This document shows, piece after piece, positions 37,501-52,500 of a stretch of 64,000 bases of DNA (positions are counted from its first letter, which is position 1; each line of letters begins with the position of its first letter). This stretch comes from Bugulina stolonifera (taxonomy: Eukaryota > Bryozoa > Gymnolaemata > Cheilostomatida > Bugulidae). Where the stretch lies: positions 20,036,501 to 20,100,500 of the forward strand of contig OW285190.1 of assembly GCA_935421135.1 (NCBI GenBank), in the 5' to 3' direction. A model generated the notes under the pieces. It did not search any database. It was not told the origin of the DNA and saw only the letters and a program-made list of their open reading frames with translations. The translations under genes were made by a program, and so were the position numbers.

Positions 37501-40500
37501 AGTCATACACTTGACTGTTATATTATATACAGATGTACATATACTGTACACACAGTCATACACTTGACTGTAATATTATATACAGATGTACACATACTGT
37601 ACACACAGTCATACACTTGACTGTAATATTATATACAGATGTACATATACTGTACACACAGCCAGGCTATAGTATATACCATGTAGCACATAATCTAGTA
37701 GTAGACACTGACCTGTGAAGGGCTGCATACTCTCCAACCCACAGTGTGTACACAAAGCACTAATCACAGAGGCTATACCCACTTTAGTACCAAGTCCAAT
37801 ACTACTCTTTATAAGATCCGTTAGCCTGGGGACCAGCTGAGCTAAGACTGTTGAGTCAACCTGCTGTATACACTACAATACACATTGCATATTATATGTA
37901 CAATGTATAGAACAGAGGCTATGTAGAATACTTGATAAGATTCATGGTAAAGCAAATCTCTATGGAGACATAAATAACTGTACATTATAATACTAAGTCT
38001 ATATAGGTATGTCAAGGTAGTCGATGAATCAATGTAGACAATTGGACAGAAGTCTATCACGTTGTGATTACTAATATGAAGGTGAAGTTGTATTAAATTG
38101 TTACTTACACTGTCCATCATGTTATATGTTGCTAGTATACTTACTAGGTTAATACTGTCCATCATGTTATATGTAGTTAGTATACTTACTAGGTTAATAC
38201 TGTCCATCATGTTATATGTAGTTAGTATACTTACTAGGTTAATACTGTCCATCATGTTATATGTAGTTAGTATACTTACTAGGTTAATACTGTCCATCAT
38301 GTTATATGTAGTTAGTATACTTACTAGGTTAATACTGTCCATCATGTTATATGTAGTTAGTATACTTACTAGGTTAATACTGTCCATCATGTTATATGTA
38401 GTTAGTATACTTACTAGGTTAATACTGTCCATCATGGGAGACATCTTGGAAGCGGCAACTCTCGCCTTGTCAAGCCTCTGTTCCACCTCCTCCCTCCCAG
38501 ATACTCTTAAGGCTAGGTAGTTGAGAGACTGAGATTCTAAACCACTCAGTGACTCTAACATTATAGGAACTAGCACTGCTATGTGGGGCTTCAGGAATGC
38601 ACCCGCATTTTTACTCATGGACACCACAGTCTCAAGGCTATATGCAAAATATACAAAAAGGGTGTTATATTATTATCTACCAATAAAATAATAATATTAG
38701 TTCATAATATTATACAATAACACTTGTGATCGCAATCAGTAGCCAGTAGCCAGTAGCCAGTAGTCAGTAGCTAGTAGTCAGTAGTCAGTAGCTAGTAGTC
38801 AGTAGTCAGTAGCCAGTAGCCAGTAGCCAGTAGCCAGTAGCTAGTAGTCAGTAGTCAGTAGCTAGTAGTCAGTGACACACCTCAAAGCTTGAACCTCGGC
38901 CACATTAGAAGTTATCCCCTCTGAGAGTAGAACTGGTAGAATGAGCGATAAAGCCTTTTCCCCAGATTTCCCGTAGTTGATGTCACAGATTTTGATAGTG
39001 ACCTTACTCAGAGTTTTAGAAGCTGTGGTAGCAGCCAGTCTTGTGGACTCCTGTGTGTATCATAATAACTGTTTATTAACCTACTCATCTATATAATCAC
39101 CAACAGTACAACTTATGCAGGTAAATTATAACAGCACACGCATTAGTGTTGATGGATGTGCTATGTTTAACGCAATGTACGAGTATATACAGACTAATAT
39201 GTGACGAAGCTAATGAATACCAGTACAAGTAGCTAGCAACTAGTAGCTACTAACTAGCAACTGAAATACATGTAGTAATAGTAATGGCAACAGTTATGCT
39301 TACCTTGATATCATCCAACAGCTTCATCATCACATGCCAAAGAGAAGGTAACTGCTCCAATACATTGTCTAGTTGTCTCCCCCTTAGTAAATCATTCACT
39401 GCCAGACAACTGGATAATACAAGATACTAACAATATACATGTAAATGAGTCATACTGCTTAAGCTATAATAGGACTAAATGGACAGCAGTGGATTCTATT
39501 TACATTCATATACCATTGCGATCAAAGACACTCATATATGAACTCACCATGACTCTCTACTGATTATTAGGATATTATCAAGTGACTGACTCACCATGAC
39601 TCTCTACTGATTATTAGGATATTATCAAGTGACTGACTCACCATGACTCTCTACTGATTATTAGTATATTATCAAGTGACTGACTCACCATGACTCTCTA
39701 CTGATTATTAGTATATTATCAAGTGACTGACTCACCATGACTCTCTACTGATTATTAGTATATTATCAAGTGACTGACTCACCATGACTCTCTACTGATT
39801 ATTAGTATATTATCAAGTGACTGACTCACCATGACTCTCTACTGATTATTAGTATATTATCAAGTGACTGACTCACCATGACTATCTACTGATTACTAGT
39901 ATATTATCAAGTGACTGACTCACCATGACTCTCTACTGATTATTAGTATATTATCAAGTGACTGACTCACCATGACTCTCTACTGATTATTAGTATATTA
40001 TCAAGTGACTGACTCACCATGACTATCTACTGATTACTAGTATATTATCAAGTGACTGACTCACCATGACTCTCTACTGATTATTAGTATATTATCAAGT
40101 GACTGACTCACCATGACTCTCTACTGATTATTAGTATATTATCAAGTGACTGACTCACCATGACTCTCTAACCCTCCATTGATTATTAGTTAGATTGTTG
40201 AGCAAGTCACTTAGTATCTCACTAGCATATTTGTCCACCTAGAGAAGAAAAATTAAATTCTATAGGTTACCATGGAGGGAATATCATGATATGGTACCAT
40301 GGAGGGAATATCATAATATGGTACTATGGAGGGAGTATCGTAGTATAAAGGTACACAGATATGAACTCACAGCAGGTTTTGTCTCCTTCACCACTGCATT
40401 CCAAATAGCTCTCATTGCCGTCTGTATCTTGACATTTGGATCAAATGTGTATCTGTATAGCCTGGGAACAATCTGTGACATGTAAGGGGCGAGCTGTGCC

Positions 40501-43500
40501 CCAGCCTGTGCTGCTATTGTTGAGAAACCAAAGGCTGCACCCTACAAAATGGTGCACAAGAATACAAGAGCCGTGTCTATCAATGCCGGTGAATATAACC
40601 ATGAGTACACCAAACTGTTCGACTCTTGCTAGTGCGGGCACTCTCACCCCCCCCCCCACAGCTTATCAGTAAGTATACTAGTAGGTCACCTTTCTACTGT
40701 TCCACATGCTCTGGTGGTTGGCCAGGTGAAGGAACTTGTATATCAGGTCAGGTTGGTTGAGGTCAGTAGCTATAGCACACAATTCCTTGTACGTGTTCAA
40801 ACCCTGACCATCGGGGGTGGCTCCTAGACTACCCTCACTGAATAGTTTAGTCTCCTTGCTAACCTCTCCACTCTTCTTCAGTGTACTGTATTCAGAGTAT
40901 TATACAGAGATATACTATACATACACTAGTGTATGATATAGTATACACTAGTGTATGATATAGTATATATACCAGTGTATGATATACTATACATACACCA
41001 GTTTATGATATACTATACACATACCAGTGTATGATATAGTATACACTAGTGTATGATATAGTATATACCAGTATATGATATAGTATATATACCAGTGTAT
41101 GATACAGTATATACCAGTTTATGATATGGTATATACCAGTATATGATATAGTATACACACCAGTGTATGATATAGTATACACATGATATAGTATGTCCTT
41201 ATACCTCTTGCCTCTCATCAGAGTTCCAACTAAACTAGATATAAGCTCTTTTTGCTGTTGTTCATCACAACTATCATACACTAGCCCTAGGCCCTTAGAC
41301 GCTACGTCCTGTGTTATCTCTGCAAGTATAAAGTACAAAGGTTAGACCATACACTTCACTACCTATTACTCAAGCACCTATCACCATGATACATGTAGAT
41401 TGTAGTGCACAATTATACTAGTAGTGTATAACTGTGTATATTAGTGTATAATAGTGTATAATACAGTGTATAATAGTGTATAATAGTGTATAATATAGTG
41501 TATAATAGTGTATAATATAGTGTATAATATAGTGTATAATATAGTGTATAATATAGTGTATAATATAGTGTATAATAGTGTATAATATAGTGTATAATAG
41601 TGTATAATATAGTGTATAATATAGTGTATAATATAGTGTATAATATAGTGTATAATATAGTGTATAATATAGTGCATAATATAGTGTATAATAGTGTATA
41701 ATATAGTGTATAATATAGTGTATAATATAGTGTATAATATAGCGTATAATATAGCGTATAATATAGTGTATAATATAGTGTATAATATAGCGTATAATAT
41801 AGCGTATAATATAGTGTATAATATAGTGTATAATATTGTGTATAATATAGCGTATAATAGTGTATATTAGGGTATAATAGTGTATATACCAACCATCATT
41901 ATCAGTTAGAAGTCTCATGAAAGCTGATTGGATATCTGATGATCTCTTCATGACTGAAGGAAACTTAGCAGACTTTTTAATTATAGTGAGTAGCCAAACG
42001 CAAGCAGCCTGTAACAAGTGAGTGACAGAGGATGACAAAATTTGACAGGCTGTGACACAATCTAGCCAACCAATGGGAGAAGAGGATACAATGTAGCCAA
42101 CCAATGGGAGAAGAGGATACAATGTGACTAACCTGTTTAATATGAGGATTTACATGACAGGTATACTTGTCTAGCACAGAGTCTACTAGGTAACTCATCA
42201 CATTACATCCAGTGAGTGTGTATTCACTCCAGTACTCTGACTCCGATTGTCTCCACCTGTCTCTCCTCTCTGAACAGTCCACACCCTGAGCTGACATCAC
42301 CAGGGCCTGACCTACTGTGAAGTGTAGCTCTAGTTCCTACAATGTCCACAACCTTGACTGACACTATAGCCTTGGTCAACAGTACAATGGATATCCGAGT
42401 CCCAGCTAATACCGTTGTTGGTCAAAACTGTAGCAAGATTTCTAATAATTTGACGTATTACCTATGTTTATATAACTTTGTATAGTATGAGCTAAGGCTA
42501 TATTGTCATACCTTGGTACAATATGAGCTGAGGCTATATTTACATACCTTGATATAGTATGAGCTGAGGCTATATTTACATACCTTGGTATAGTATGAGC
42601 TGAGGCTATATTTACATACTTTGGTATAGTATGAGCTGAGGCTATATTTACATACTTTGGTATAGTATGAGCTGAGGCTATATTTACATACTTTGGTATA
42701 GTATGAGCTGAGGCTATATTTACATACCTTGGTATAGTATGAGCTGAGGCTATATTTACATACCTTGGTATAGTATGAGCTGAGGCTATATTTACATACT
42801 TTGGTATAGTATGAGCTGAGGCTATATTTACATACTTTGGTATAGTATGAGCTGAGGCTATATTTACATACTTTGGTATAGTATGAGCTGAGGCTATATT
42901 TACATACCTTGGTATAGTATGAGCTGAGGCTATATTTACATACCTTGGTATAGTATGAGCTGAGGCTATATTTACATACCTTGGTATAGTATGAGCTGAG
43001 GCTATATTTACATACCTTGGTATAGTATGAGCTGAGGCTATATTTACATACTTTGGTATAGTATGAGCTGAGGCTATATTTACATACCTTGGTATAGTAT
43101 GAGCTGAGGCTATATTTACATACCTTGGTATAGTATGAGCTGAGGCTATATTTACATACTTTGGTATAGTATGAGCTGAGGCTATATTTACATACCTTGG
43201 TATAGTATGAGCTGAGGCTATATTTACATACTTTGGTATAGTATGAGCTGAGGCTATATTTACATACCTTGGTATAGTATGAGCTGAGGCTATATTTACA
43301 TACTTTGGTATAGTATGAGCTGAGGCTATATTTACATACCTTGGTAGAGCTACTCTCACACAAAGAGTCAATACAGAGTTTCCTGTGGGGGAAGTTCTTG
43401 TCACCAACTCCAATAGAGCCAAGACAAGTAGCAACTCTTTCCCTTTGCTAATGCACAGAAGTAATACACAGAATATAACTCTTATATGCACAGATAGAAT

Positions 43501-46500
43501 ATATCTCTTATATGCACAGATAGAATATAACTCTTATATGTATAAATAGTATATAACTCTTATATGTACAGATAGTATATAACTCTTATATGTATAAATA
43601 GTATATAACTCTTATATGTATAGATGGTATATAACTCTTATATGTACAGATAGAATATAAATCTTATATGTATAGATAGTATATAACTCTTATATGTATA
43701 AATAGTATATAACTCTTATATGTATAGATGGTATATAACTCTTATATGTACAGATAGAATATAACTCTTATATGCACAGATAGCATATATCTCTTATATG
43801 TATAGATAGTATATAACTCTTATATGTATAAATAGTATATAACTCTTATATGTATCGATGGTATATAACTCTTATATGTACAGATAGAATATATCTCTTA
43901 TATGCACAGATAGCATATATCTCTTATATGTATAGATAGTATATAACTCTTATATGTATAAATAGTATATAACTCTTATATGTATAGATGGTATATAACT
44001 CTTATATGTACAGATAGAATATAACTCTTATATGTATAGATAGTATATAACTCTTATATGGACAGATAGTATATAACTCTTATATGCACAGATAGAATAA
44101 TATATCTCTTATATGCACAGATAGAATATAACTCTTATATGCACAGATAGAATATATCTCTTATATGGACAGATAGTATATAACTCTTATGTGCACAGAT
44201 AGAATATATCTCTTATATGCACAGATAGAATATAACTCTTATATGTATAAATAGTATATAACTCTTATATGTACAGATAGTATATAACTCTTATATGTAC
44301 AGATAGTATATAACTCTTATATGTATAGATAGTATATAACTCTTATATGTATAAATAGTATATAACTCTTATATGTATAGATAGTTTATAACTCTTATAT
44401 GTATAGATAGTTTATAACTCTTATATGTACAGATAGCATATAACTCTTATATGTACAGATAGTATATACCTTTGAATCAAGCTTAGCACTCTTAACTTGA
44501 GCTGAAAGGAGTTTAATGATGGACAGGGCATTGACCTCTCCATCTAAACTCTCCTCAGAGCCATGGTCTATACACAGACTACCAGACACACTTATCTGTA
44601 GAAGTACTTGCAGAGGGACCATAGCCTTTGGACTGTCATGTAGCAGAGGTTCTACAGAGTAAAGGAACAGTAGAATGGAACACTAGTCAAATAAGTACAT
44701 ACCCATTTATATCACAGAGAGACAGCTTAGCGAATCACTGACCTATTAGTTTCACAACACTAGCTGTAAGGTTGGTCCATACAGAGTCCGCACCACTCTC
44801 ACCATCTCTCAGTCTATTGTGGTAGGATATGAGGCTAGACATAAGATGAAGGGACCCATTCAGTTGCTCTACAGTCATCTACATATATATATAAAGGATG
44901 AACATCTGTAGTGGATAGAATACTTACTGTAGTGGATAGAATACTTACTGTAGTGGATAGAATACTTACTGTAGTGGATAGAATACTTACTGTAGTGGAT
45001 AGAATACTTACTGTAGTGGATAGAATACTTACTGTAGTAGATAGAATACTTACTGTAGTGGATAGAATACTTACTGTAGTGTACTTACTGTAGTGGTAGA
45101 ATACTTACTGTAGTGGATAGAATACTTACTGTAGTGGATAGAATACTTACTGTAGTGGGTTTGAACTCATCGATACACTGTTTCATCATCTCAACAGCCT
45201 CACCCTTACTCTCTATAACTACTATAGCTAGCAGCTCTGCAGCATACACCTGTACTTTGGAGTCATAGTTGTTAGCTAGGGTCTACAACATACAATGTAT
45301 ATTATACATGTACATGTATAAGTATGTATGTATGTACATGCACACATACCTATATTAATAGGTAGAGTGGAACTCGCTTAATCCAACCTAGGCTAATTCA
45401 AAAACTTGGCTAGTTCAAACTATTAGCCTTGGTTCCTGCTGAGTACTATAGAAACGGCTTCAACAGAGTCTGTAGGTTATTGTAATATACATGTTCACTG
45501 GGTTTCCATGGTTCGAATTCAGTGCAGTTTAAGCTCAGCTCGGGCAATGGGATGACTCAGTATGCACTGATTTAGCGAGCTCAGTCAGTGCGTACTCTCG
45601 TACGAAGTCATACGAGCTGGCTATATGCCAACGATTAGTGCGAGCTATTATTAGTTCATGGGATGGCTTAGTACGCACTGCTAACCACAGCTATAATTAG
45701 TGCGAGCTATTATTAGTTCATGGGATGGCTTCGTACGCACTGCTAACCACAGCTAGCGGGACAATGGAAACGTAGTGATTGTGTACCATGTGTGTAATTA
45801 CTATACATCATAGTATTTTACATTGTATATTCAGCTAGTACAATACTCACCCTAAACCAGTCCACTTTAGATAAGAGCTCACTGGCTATACTTCTATGGG
45901 TAGCCACAAGTTCTAGTAGAAGATATACAGTATCAGATGCTGTAACACAAACATTTAGTAGGGAATATACAGTACAGATGCAGTAACACAGACATTTAGT
46001 AGGGAATATACAGTATCAGGTGCTGCAACACAGACATTTAGTAGGGAATATACAGTATCAGGTGCTGCAACACAGACATTTAGTAGGGAATATACAGTAC
46101 AGATGCAGTAACACAGACATTTAGTAGGGAATATACAGTACAGATGCAGTAACACAGACATTTAATAGGGAATATACAGTATCAGGTGCTGCAACACAGA
46201 CATTTAGTAGGGAATATACAGTACAGATGCAGTAACACAGACATTTAGTAGGGAATATACAGTATCAGGTGCTGCAACACAGACATTTAGTAGGGAATAT
46301 ACAGTACAGATGCAGTAACACAGACATTTAATAGGGAATATACAGTATCAGGTGCTGTAACACAGATATTTAGTAAGGAATATACAGTGTTAGATACAGT
46401 AATACAGATAGTTAGTAAGGAATATACAGTATTAGATACAGTAACACATACGTACATGTGTTCATAGCGATACACTGCATTAGCAGATGACAGTACTGAA

Positions 46501-49500
46501 GCAGTGACTTATGCATACTGTCTCCTTCTCCTTTGTGCTGTTTACTTGGTGGATCAGCATCACCACCTTTCCTCTCGGATGATTGGTTACTTCTGCTGCT
46601 GTACTTTGATATAATTGGTGCTTGCTCCATCCAATCAGCGGGCTCCTTGGTATGAGGCTCACTGATAGCACATGACTTGGCTAGACATGTCCGCAGGTAG
46701 CTCACGATCTGAGGATCATATAATAATGACACCATACTATTTGTATAGCACCTGCAGACACTATACTACCTGCATAGCACCTGCAGGCACCATACTACCT
46801 GCATAGCATAAGCATGGCAGATGCTTCACAGTAATGTTCACCAGACATCAGTACACGTGTAACTATGAGTGTATAACAGTTAGTAGTAAGATATTCTCCC
46901 TGCTCCAGGTACAAATCAATAATGATTATAAGATGAACCTGGGTATAATACAGCATATAACACCACCTACATACCTCGTAAAGAGTCTCAGGTTTAAAGG
47001 CTATAACCTGAGTCCCTCTGGTCAGGGTTTTTCCCTCCATCACCCTCTCCACTCTCTTACTCTCTATGTAGGCTGACATCTGCTCAAATGAAGGGTAGAG
47101 GTCAAGGTCAAAGCTGTGCTCGGCAATCGGCATCTCAATCCGTCTCTTTGAGTGGAGGAGTTTCTTGGCTTCAACTTGAATATCTGGTAACCTGTGTGTA
47201 TAACATACAAGATATCATGTGACCTGTGTGTATAACATACAAGAGAACATGTGACCTGTGTGTATAATATACAAGAGATCATGTGACTAGTGTGTATAAC
47301 ACACAAGAGATCATGTGACTTGTGTGTATAACATGCAAGATATCATGTGACTTGTGTGTATAATATACAGGAGATCATGTGACCTGTATGTATATACATG
47401 TACAACATAACAGCATGTGTAGGTTTACTGAATTCATACGATGTACTAATATATCACTAATAGTCTCACGTGCGAGTAGCATAGTACTAACCGGTCAGAG
47501 GCAGCTAGGAGTAACAGGTATCTTGTGGGTAACCAAGTAGTGTGGAATGAGTTATGTGCCATATGTACACTAACCCTCCTCACACTCTCACACTCCTATA
47601 TACAAACATATAAACATATTATATAAACACATAGACATAGTACATAAGCATGGTATATAAGCATATAAGCAAATAAGCATAGTATATAAACACATAGATA
47701 TAGTACATAAACATATAAACATATAAACATAGTATATAACAATATAAACATACTACCACATGCTATACTCACACTCTCTATGTTAGTAGCTAGAAGTTTT
47801 CCAATGATCTCTTTCACATCCTGTCTAGCCTTAGATATTGAAGAGGTCATTGCCATAAGCGCATCCTGAATGCTCGGTCTAACGCTCTTGTCAGCCTCGT
47901 TCTACATGTACATGTATATACATGTACGCGTATATATACATGTTCACACATAAGATAGAAAAGTACATTCTGTTGGTCTAGAAGATATCAAACTAACATA
48001 CCTCCAGCCTCGTAAATAGCTTGCTGACAATGTCCACTTTATCAAAGATAAGGGAGGGTACACTGTGAACCAGTTTACCCATAGCAGAGTAGGCGAGAGG
48101 CCTGAGGCAATTAGAGGAAGCTGCAACCTCCTCTGTCATTTTCCACAGATAACTGATTAGAGTAGGGGCTATGGCCTTGAGGTGGTGAGGTAGAGCACTA
48201 CAATACATACAATACACTATAGAGTATATACTAACTATTACATATACTATAGAGTATATACTAACTATTACATATACTATAGAGTATATACTAACTATTA
48301 CATATACTATAGAGTATATACTAACTACTACATATACTATAGAGTATATACTAACTACTACATATACTATAGAGTATATACTAACTACTACATATACTAT
48401 AGAGTATATACTAACTACTACATATACTACAGAGTATATACTAACTACTACATATACTATAGAGTATAGTACTAACTACTACATATACTATAGAGTATAT
48501 ACTAACTACTACATATACTACAGAGTATATACTAACTACTACATATACTATAGAGTATAGTACTAACTACTACATATACTATAGAGTATATACTAACTAC
48601 TACATATACTATAGAGTATATACTAACTATTACATATACTATAGAGTATATACTAACTACTACATATACTATAGAGTATATACTAACTACTACATATACT
48701 ATAGAGTATATACTAACTACTACATATACTATAGAGTATAGTACTAACTACTACATATACTATAGAGTATATACTAACTACTACATATACTATAGAGTAT
48801 ATACTAACTATTACATATACTATAGAGTATATACTAACTACTACATATACTATAGAGTATATACTAACTACTACATATACTATAGAGTATATACTAACTA
48901 CTACATATACTACAGAGTATATACTAACTACTACATATAATATAGAGTATATACTAACTACTACATATACTATAGAGTATATACTAACTATTACATACAC
49001 TATAGAGTATATACTAACTACTACATATACTATAGAGTATATACTAACTATTACATATACTATAGAGTATATACTAACTACTACATATACTATAGAGTAT
49101 ATACTAACTATTACATACGCTATAGAGTATATACTAACTACTACATATACTATAGAGTATATACTAACTATTACATATACTATAGAGTATATACTAACTA
49201 CTACATATACTATAGAGTATATACTAACTACTACATACACTATAGAGTATATACTAACTACTACATACACTATAGAGTATATACTAACTACTACATATAC
49301 TATAGAGTATATACTAACTATTACATATACTATAGAGTATATACTAACTATTACATATACTATAGAGTATATACTAACTATTACATACACTATAGAGTAT
49401 ATACCAACTACTACATATACTATAGAGTATATACTAACTACTACATATACTATAGAGTATATACTAACTATTACATACACTATAGAGTATATTATACTAA

Positions 49501-52500
49501 CTACTACATATACTATAGAGTATATACTAACTACTACATATTACTTGTATATTATCCACTAACATATAAACCGTAGACTTACTGGTCGGCCATTTTAGCA
49601 ATAAACTCAATTCCAAACTTCTTGAGCTTCAACTTGGTGTCTGGTGCGGCAAGTGCATCGCACGCAATCTACAACATTGACCAGCTAATAGCACGTGGTC
49701 ACACGTTGGTACATACAATATAGGATATGAGTATATGTTGGTACATAGAGACAATGATATGCAGGTAAAATCTACCATCATCTTGTAGAATAACTAAGAG
49801 CTACCTGTAAGTTCTGTGGGAACATCTGAGCTGCATACTTTGACTTGAGAAAGAAGGGAAATATCTTACTCTTCATTCTAGTTGGTGCCTCCGTCACAAC
49901 GCTCTCTTTCGCCGGAGGCTGGAAAGTTTGTAACAAATAGGATTTTCATATTCAAATTGTATAATAAGATATCATGTATATCATGGTATCATATCGTGTA
50001 TACCAGGGTATCATATAGTGTACACCAGGGTATCATATAATGTACATAATGGTATCATATCGTGTATATCATATCATGGTATCATATCGTGTAAACTGTA
50101 AACCATATCATGGTATCACATGACTGAGAGATGAACATACTGGAGCATTTCGATCACGACTTATTTGATTGGCTGTTCCCAGATAGATAGTAACAAGTCT
50201 CTTTATCAGCGCAGCGTCTTCCCAGTCAATGTCACTAAAATATTGAGATAAACAAATTACTACTGACTACTTACTGACTACCTACTGACTACCTACTGGC
50301 TACCTACTGGCTACCTACTGGCTACATACTGACTACCTACTGACTACCTACTGACTATCTATTGACTACCTACTGACTACCTACTGATTACCTACTGACT
50401 ACCTACTGACTACTACCTACCGACTAATTACTGACTACTAGTTACCGACTATAAGCTATTGACTACTAGCTACTTACTGCTAGCTATTGACTATTGACTA
50501 CTGACTACTAGCTACTGACTACTAACTACTACCTACTGGCTACCTACTGACTACTGTCTACTATAATATACTGATTACTACCTACCAACTATTAGCTACC
50601 AACTATTAGCTACTAGCTACTGACTACTAACTACTAACCTGCTGACTTTCTTTAACTCATCCTCTCCTTTGGTTGCTACGAGATATCTATTGTCAGCAGC
50701 AGCAATAACAAGGTGTAACGTGATTTCCTTAAGGGGAAATACTTCTGACACAACATACTTGATAAGACCGATCTTCCATTCCTCAATATAAATTGGATTA
50801 GAGAAGTTTGGATTCATAGCTACAAAACACAGTCATGTACTGTACATGTTTCACTAACTACTAAAATTTTGGCAGTAATCCATTTAATAATGCTAACCAA
50901 AAATGACTCACAAGTGTAAAAACCTACCCATAATTCTTTTGAACATGTTGGCACTGAAACAAGGCGGGCTTAGAGGTGCAGGAGGATGAGGTGGTGTGTG
51001 ATCATCACCAGAAGGAGTGTTAATACTGTAACAGATGCATAACAATTGTGGTAAGATACCAGTCTATGGGAGTCTTAGTTGAAACATGATTACATAAACA
51101 GCAGTTAGCACAGTCTGTATATAGCAGTATATAGCAGGTAGAGAGATTATACCTGTAAGGCATGAGTAGCACATCCAACATGTAACCAAGTAGTAGAGAC
51201 CTGACAGAAGGATCATCAGGGAGACCATAGAGTTGCCTTCTTTTTACTGGATCAGTGGGGAATGTTACGCGTCCCATTGTAGGAAGAATTATAGCTATGA
51301 ACCTGTGGAGAGAACAGGAAGAGTGATTGTGGGCATGTAACCATGGAAACATGGAAACGAGCAGATGCATAGCAACAAGCAGTATGCATGACAACCGGTA
51401 GAGTTATGGCTACCAATAATAACAGTCTCATACATAATATAGACATTAGACACATACATGTAAGTAACTCACGTTTCCTGAAGTGATGCAGGTTTAGAAG
51501 GGAGCAATTGAATCACATCTGGTATTATACTTGAAAGTTCCTCTGTGCTAAGTCTGGGTAAACCCATTTTGATATAAACAAGGCTGAAGTTCTGCAGAGT
51601 AGAAGAAATTTTCCATGAATTAGTAAGAGCATACGACTAACTGTTATCATATGAGAGTTGTTAGTATGAGTATACGACTAACTGTTATCATATGGGAGTT
51701 GTTAGTATGAGTATACGACTAACTGTTATCATATGAGAGTTGTTAGTATGAGTATACGACTAACTGTTATCATATGGGAGTTGTTAGTATGAGCATACCG
51801 CTTACTGTTACAATATCAGAGTTGTTAGTATGAGTATACCACTTACTGTTACAATATGAGATTGTTAGTATGAGTATACGACTTACTGTTATCATATGAG
51901 AGTTATTAGTATAAGTATACGACTAACTGTTATCATATGGGAGTTGTTAGTATGAGTATACGACTAACTGTTATCATATGGGAGTTGTTAGTATGAGTAT
52001 ACCACTAACTGTTATCATATGAGAGTTGTTAGTATGAGTATACGACTAACTGTTATCATATGAGAGTTGTTAGTATGAGTATACCACTTACTGTTATCAT
52101 ATGAGAGTTGTTAGTATGAGTATACGACTTACTGTTATCATATGAGAGTTATTAGTATGAGTATACCACTTACTGTTACAATATGAGAGTTGTTAGTATG
52201 AGCATACCACTTACTGTTATCATATGAGAGTTATTAGTATGAGTATACCACTTACTGTTACAATATGAGAGTTGTTAGTATGAGTATACCACTTACTGTT
52301 ACAATATGAGAGCTGTTAGTATGAGTATACAACTTACTGTTATCATATGAGAGTTGTTAGTATGAGTAAGCCACTTACTGTTATCATAGGCGAGTTGTTT
52401 GCATCAGTATACTGAGTAAACAGATCTCTAACAGGCAGAGTGACAGACTGCCGACTCTTGAGTCTTTTGTTGACGTGAACTAAAAGTTCCATGACTTTCT

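Noticed and set aside
41418..42122. 234-aa and 159-aa Tyr/Ile/His-rich frames
   Set aside because: Read-through of ECM29 exon 41894-42008 into an 11-bp repeat; the next ECM29 exon joins cleanly by splicing.
48713..49480. 255-aa minus-strand open frame of [10 protein letters not shown] repeats
   Set aside because: Produced by the 30-bp array in an ECM29 intron; no start context, no unique sequence.
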